6,051 nucleotides of DNA from an uncultured Clostridia bacterium (lineage in GTDB: Bacteria; Bacillota; Clostridia; TANB77; CAG-508), in assembly GCA_944393755.1 (NCBI GenBank), contig CALYBF010000091.1, forward strand, positions 1-6,051. The letters run 5' to 3'. Of the stretch, positions 5,687 to 6,051 are shown piece after piece. Positions within the stretch are counted from its first letter, which is position 1. The number at the start of each line of letters is the position of its first letter. The notes beneath the pieces are model-generated. The model worked only from the letters and a program-made list of their open reading frames with translations, searched no databases and was not told the DNA's origin. Position numbers and translations under genes: made by a program.

Positions 5687-6051
5687 ATGGGAATTGTAAT
5701 TGATATTATAGTAGTTTTATTTATTTTATTATCAGTATTTTTAGGATATAGAAAAGGGTTAGTAGCACTTGGAATACATTTAATAGCATTTATTGTAGCT
5801 TTGGTTGTAGCATTTGTATTATATAGACCAATAGGAGCTTTAATAATTAATAATACAAGTTTAGATGAAAATTTACAAGGAACAATAGAAACAAAACTAG
5901 AAGAGATAATAAATACAGAAAACATAGAAATTTCACAAATAGATTTAGCAGGAGAAACTAAAACAGAAGCAGTATCAGAAGCTGCAAAAACACTATCAGA
6001 GAACATAATATATGGGGGAACAATAATAGTATTATTTATAATACTAAGAAT
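5687..6051 (+). CDS. CvpA-family membrane protein, N-terminal part (runs off the window)
   Basis: ATG 5687 lies seven nt after GGGGAG (5675-5680) and 14 nt after the preceding stop. The visible 121 residues open MGIVIDIIVVLFILLSVFLG, followed by YRKGLVALGIHLIAFIVALV. The D-x-x-x...G-Y-x-K-G-L pattern, with a first helix, a short basic turn and a second helix, is typical of CvpA (colicin V production) family proteins. A hydrophilic stretch rich in Glu and Thr follows (about 60-105), then a third helix begins near the edge (TIIVLFIILR). CvpA-family proteins are multi-pass inner membrane proteins linked to envelope homeostasis; a precise activity is not established. The C-terminal helices are outside the window. 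Confidence 0.8.
   Translation, partial: MGIVIDIIVVLFILLSVFLGYRKGLVALGIHLIAFIVALVVAFVLYRPIGALIINNTSLDENLQGTIETKLEEIINTENIEISQIDLAGETKTEAVSEAAKTLSENIIYGGTIIVLFIILR

Overview
The window is AT-rich. It has short intergenic gaps, strong Shine-Dalgarno sites, TTG/GTG/ATG starts and Arg codons that are almost all AGA. Together with a DUF5711-like gene next to a CvpA-family gene, this suggests a low-GC Firmicute, most likely an uncultured gut-type member of the Clostridia. That placement is inferred from composition and gene content.

Layout. On the minus strand (1-917) lie the 5' end of a murE-like peptidoglycan ligase gene, a tRNA-Arg(UCU) with its own near-consensus promoter and terminator, and a TMEM165/GDT1 (UPF0016) family membrane cation exporter. 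A 175-bp divergent intergenic region (918-1092) follows. On the plus strand, a tight three-gene operon (1093-4288) encodes a GldA/GldF/GldG-type ABC export system: ATPase, ABC-2 permease and an auxiliary protein with a large probable extracytoplasmic domain. A 199-bp gap (4289-4487) holds a hairpin over the operon's stop codon, a second terminator-like hairpin and a promoter. The window ends with a membrane-anchored DUF5711-like propeller protein and the start of a CvpA-family membrane protein.

Most notable observation. Two genes are interrupted, three times in all, and each interruption is one extra C placed exactly before a glycine GGN codon, so that the zero-frame codon is CGG. Skipping the C restores textbook protein sequence: the Walker A loop of the ATPase, the first transmembrane repeat of the exporter, and a natural exporter C-terminus that stops before the tRNA promoter. 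CGG occurs as a zero-frame codon only at these three places. Ten other CGG trinucleotides in coding sequence are out of frame and cause no problem. The simplest biological reading is that CGG has no efficient arginine decoder here and is passed by +1 frameshifting, reading CGG-N as Gly. The main competing readings are a context-dependent sequencing or assembly error and ordinary gene decay. The sequence alone cannot decide, but the codon specificity is striking.
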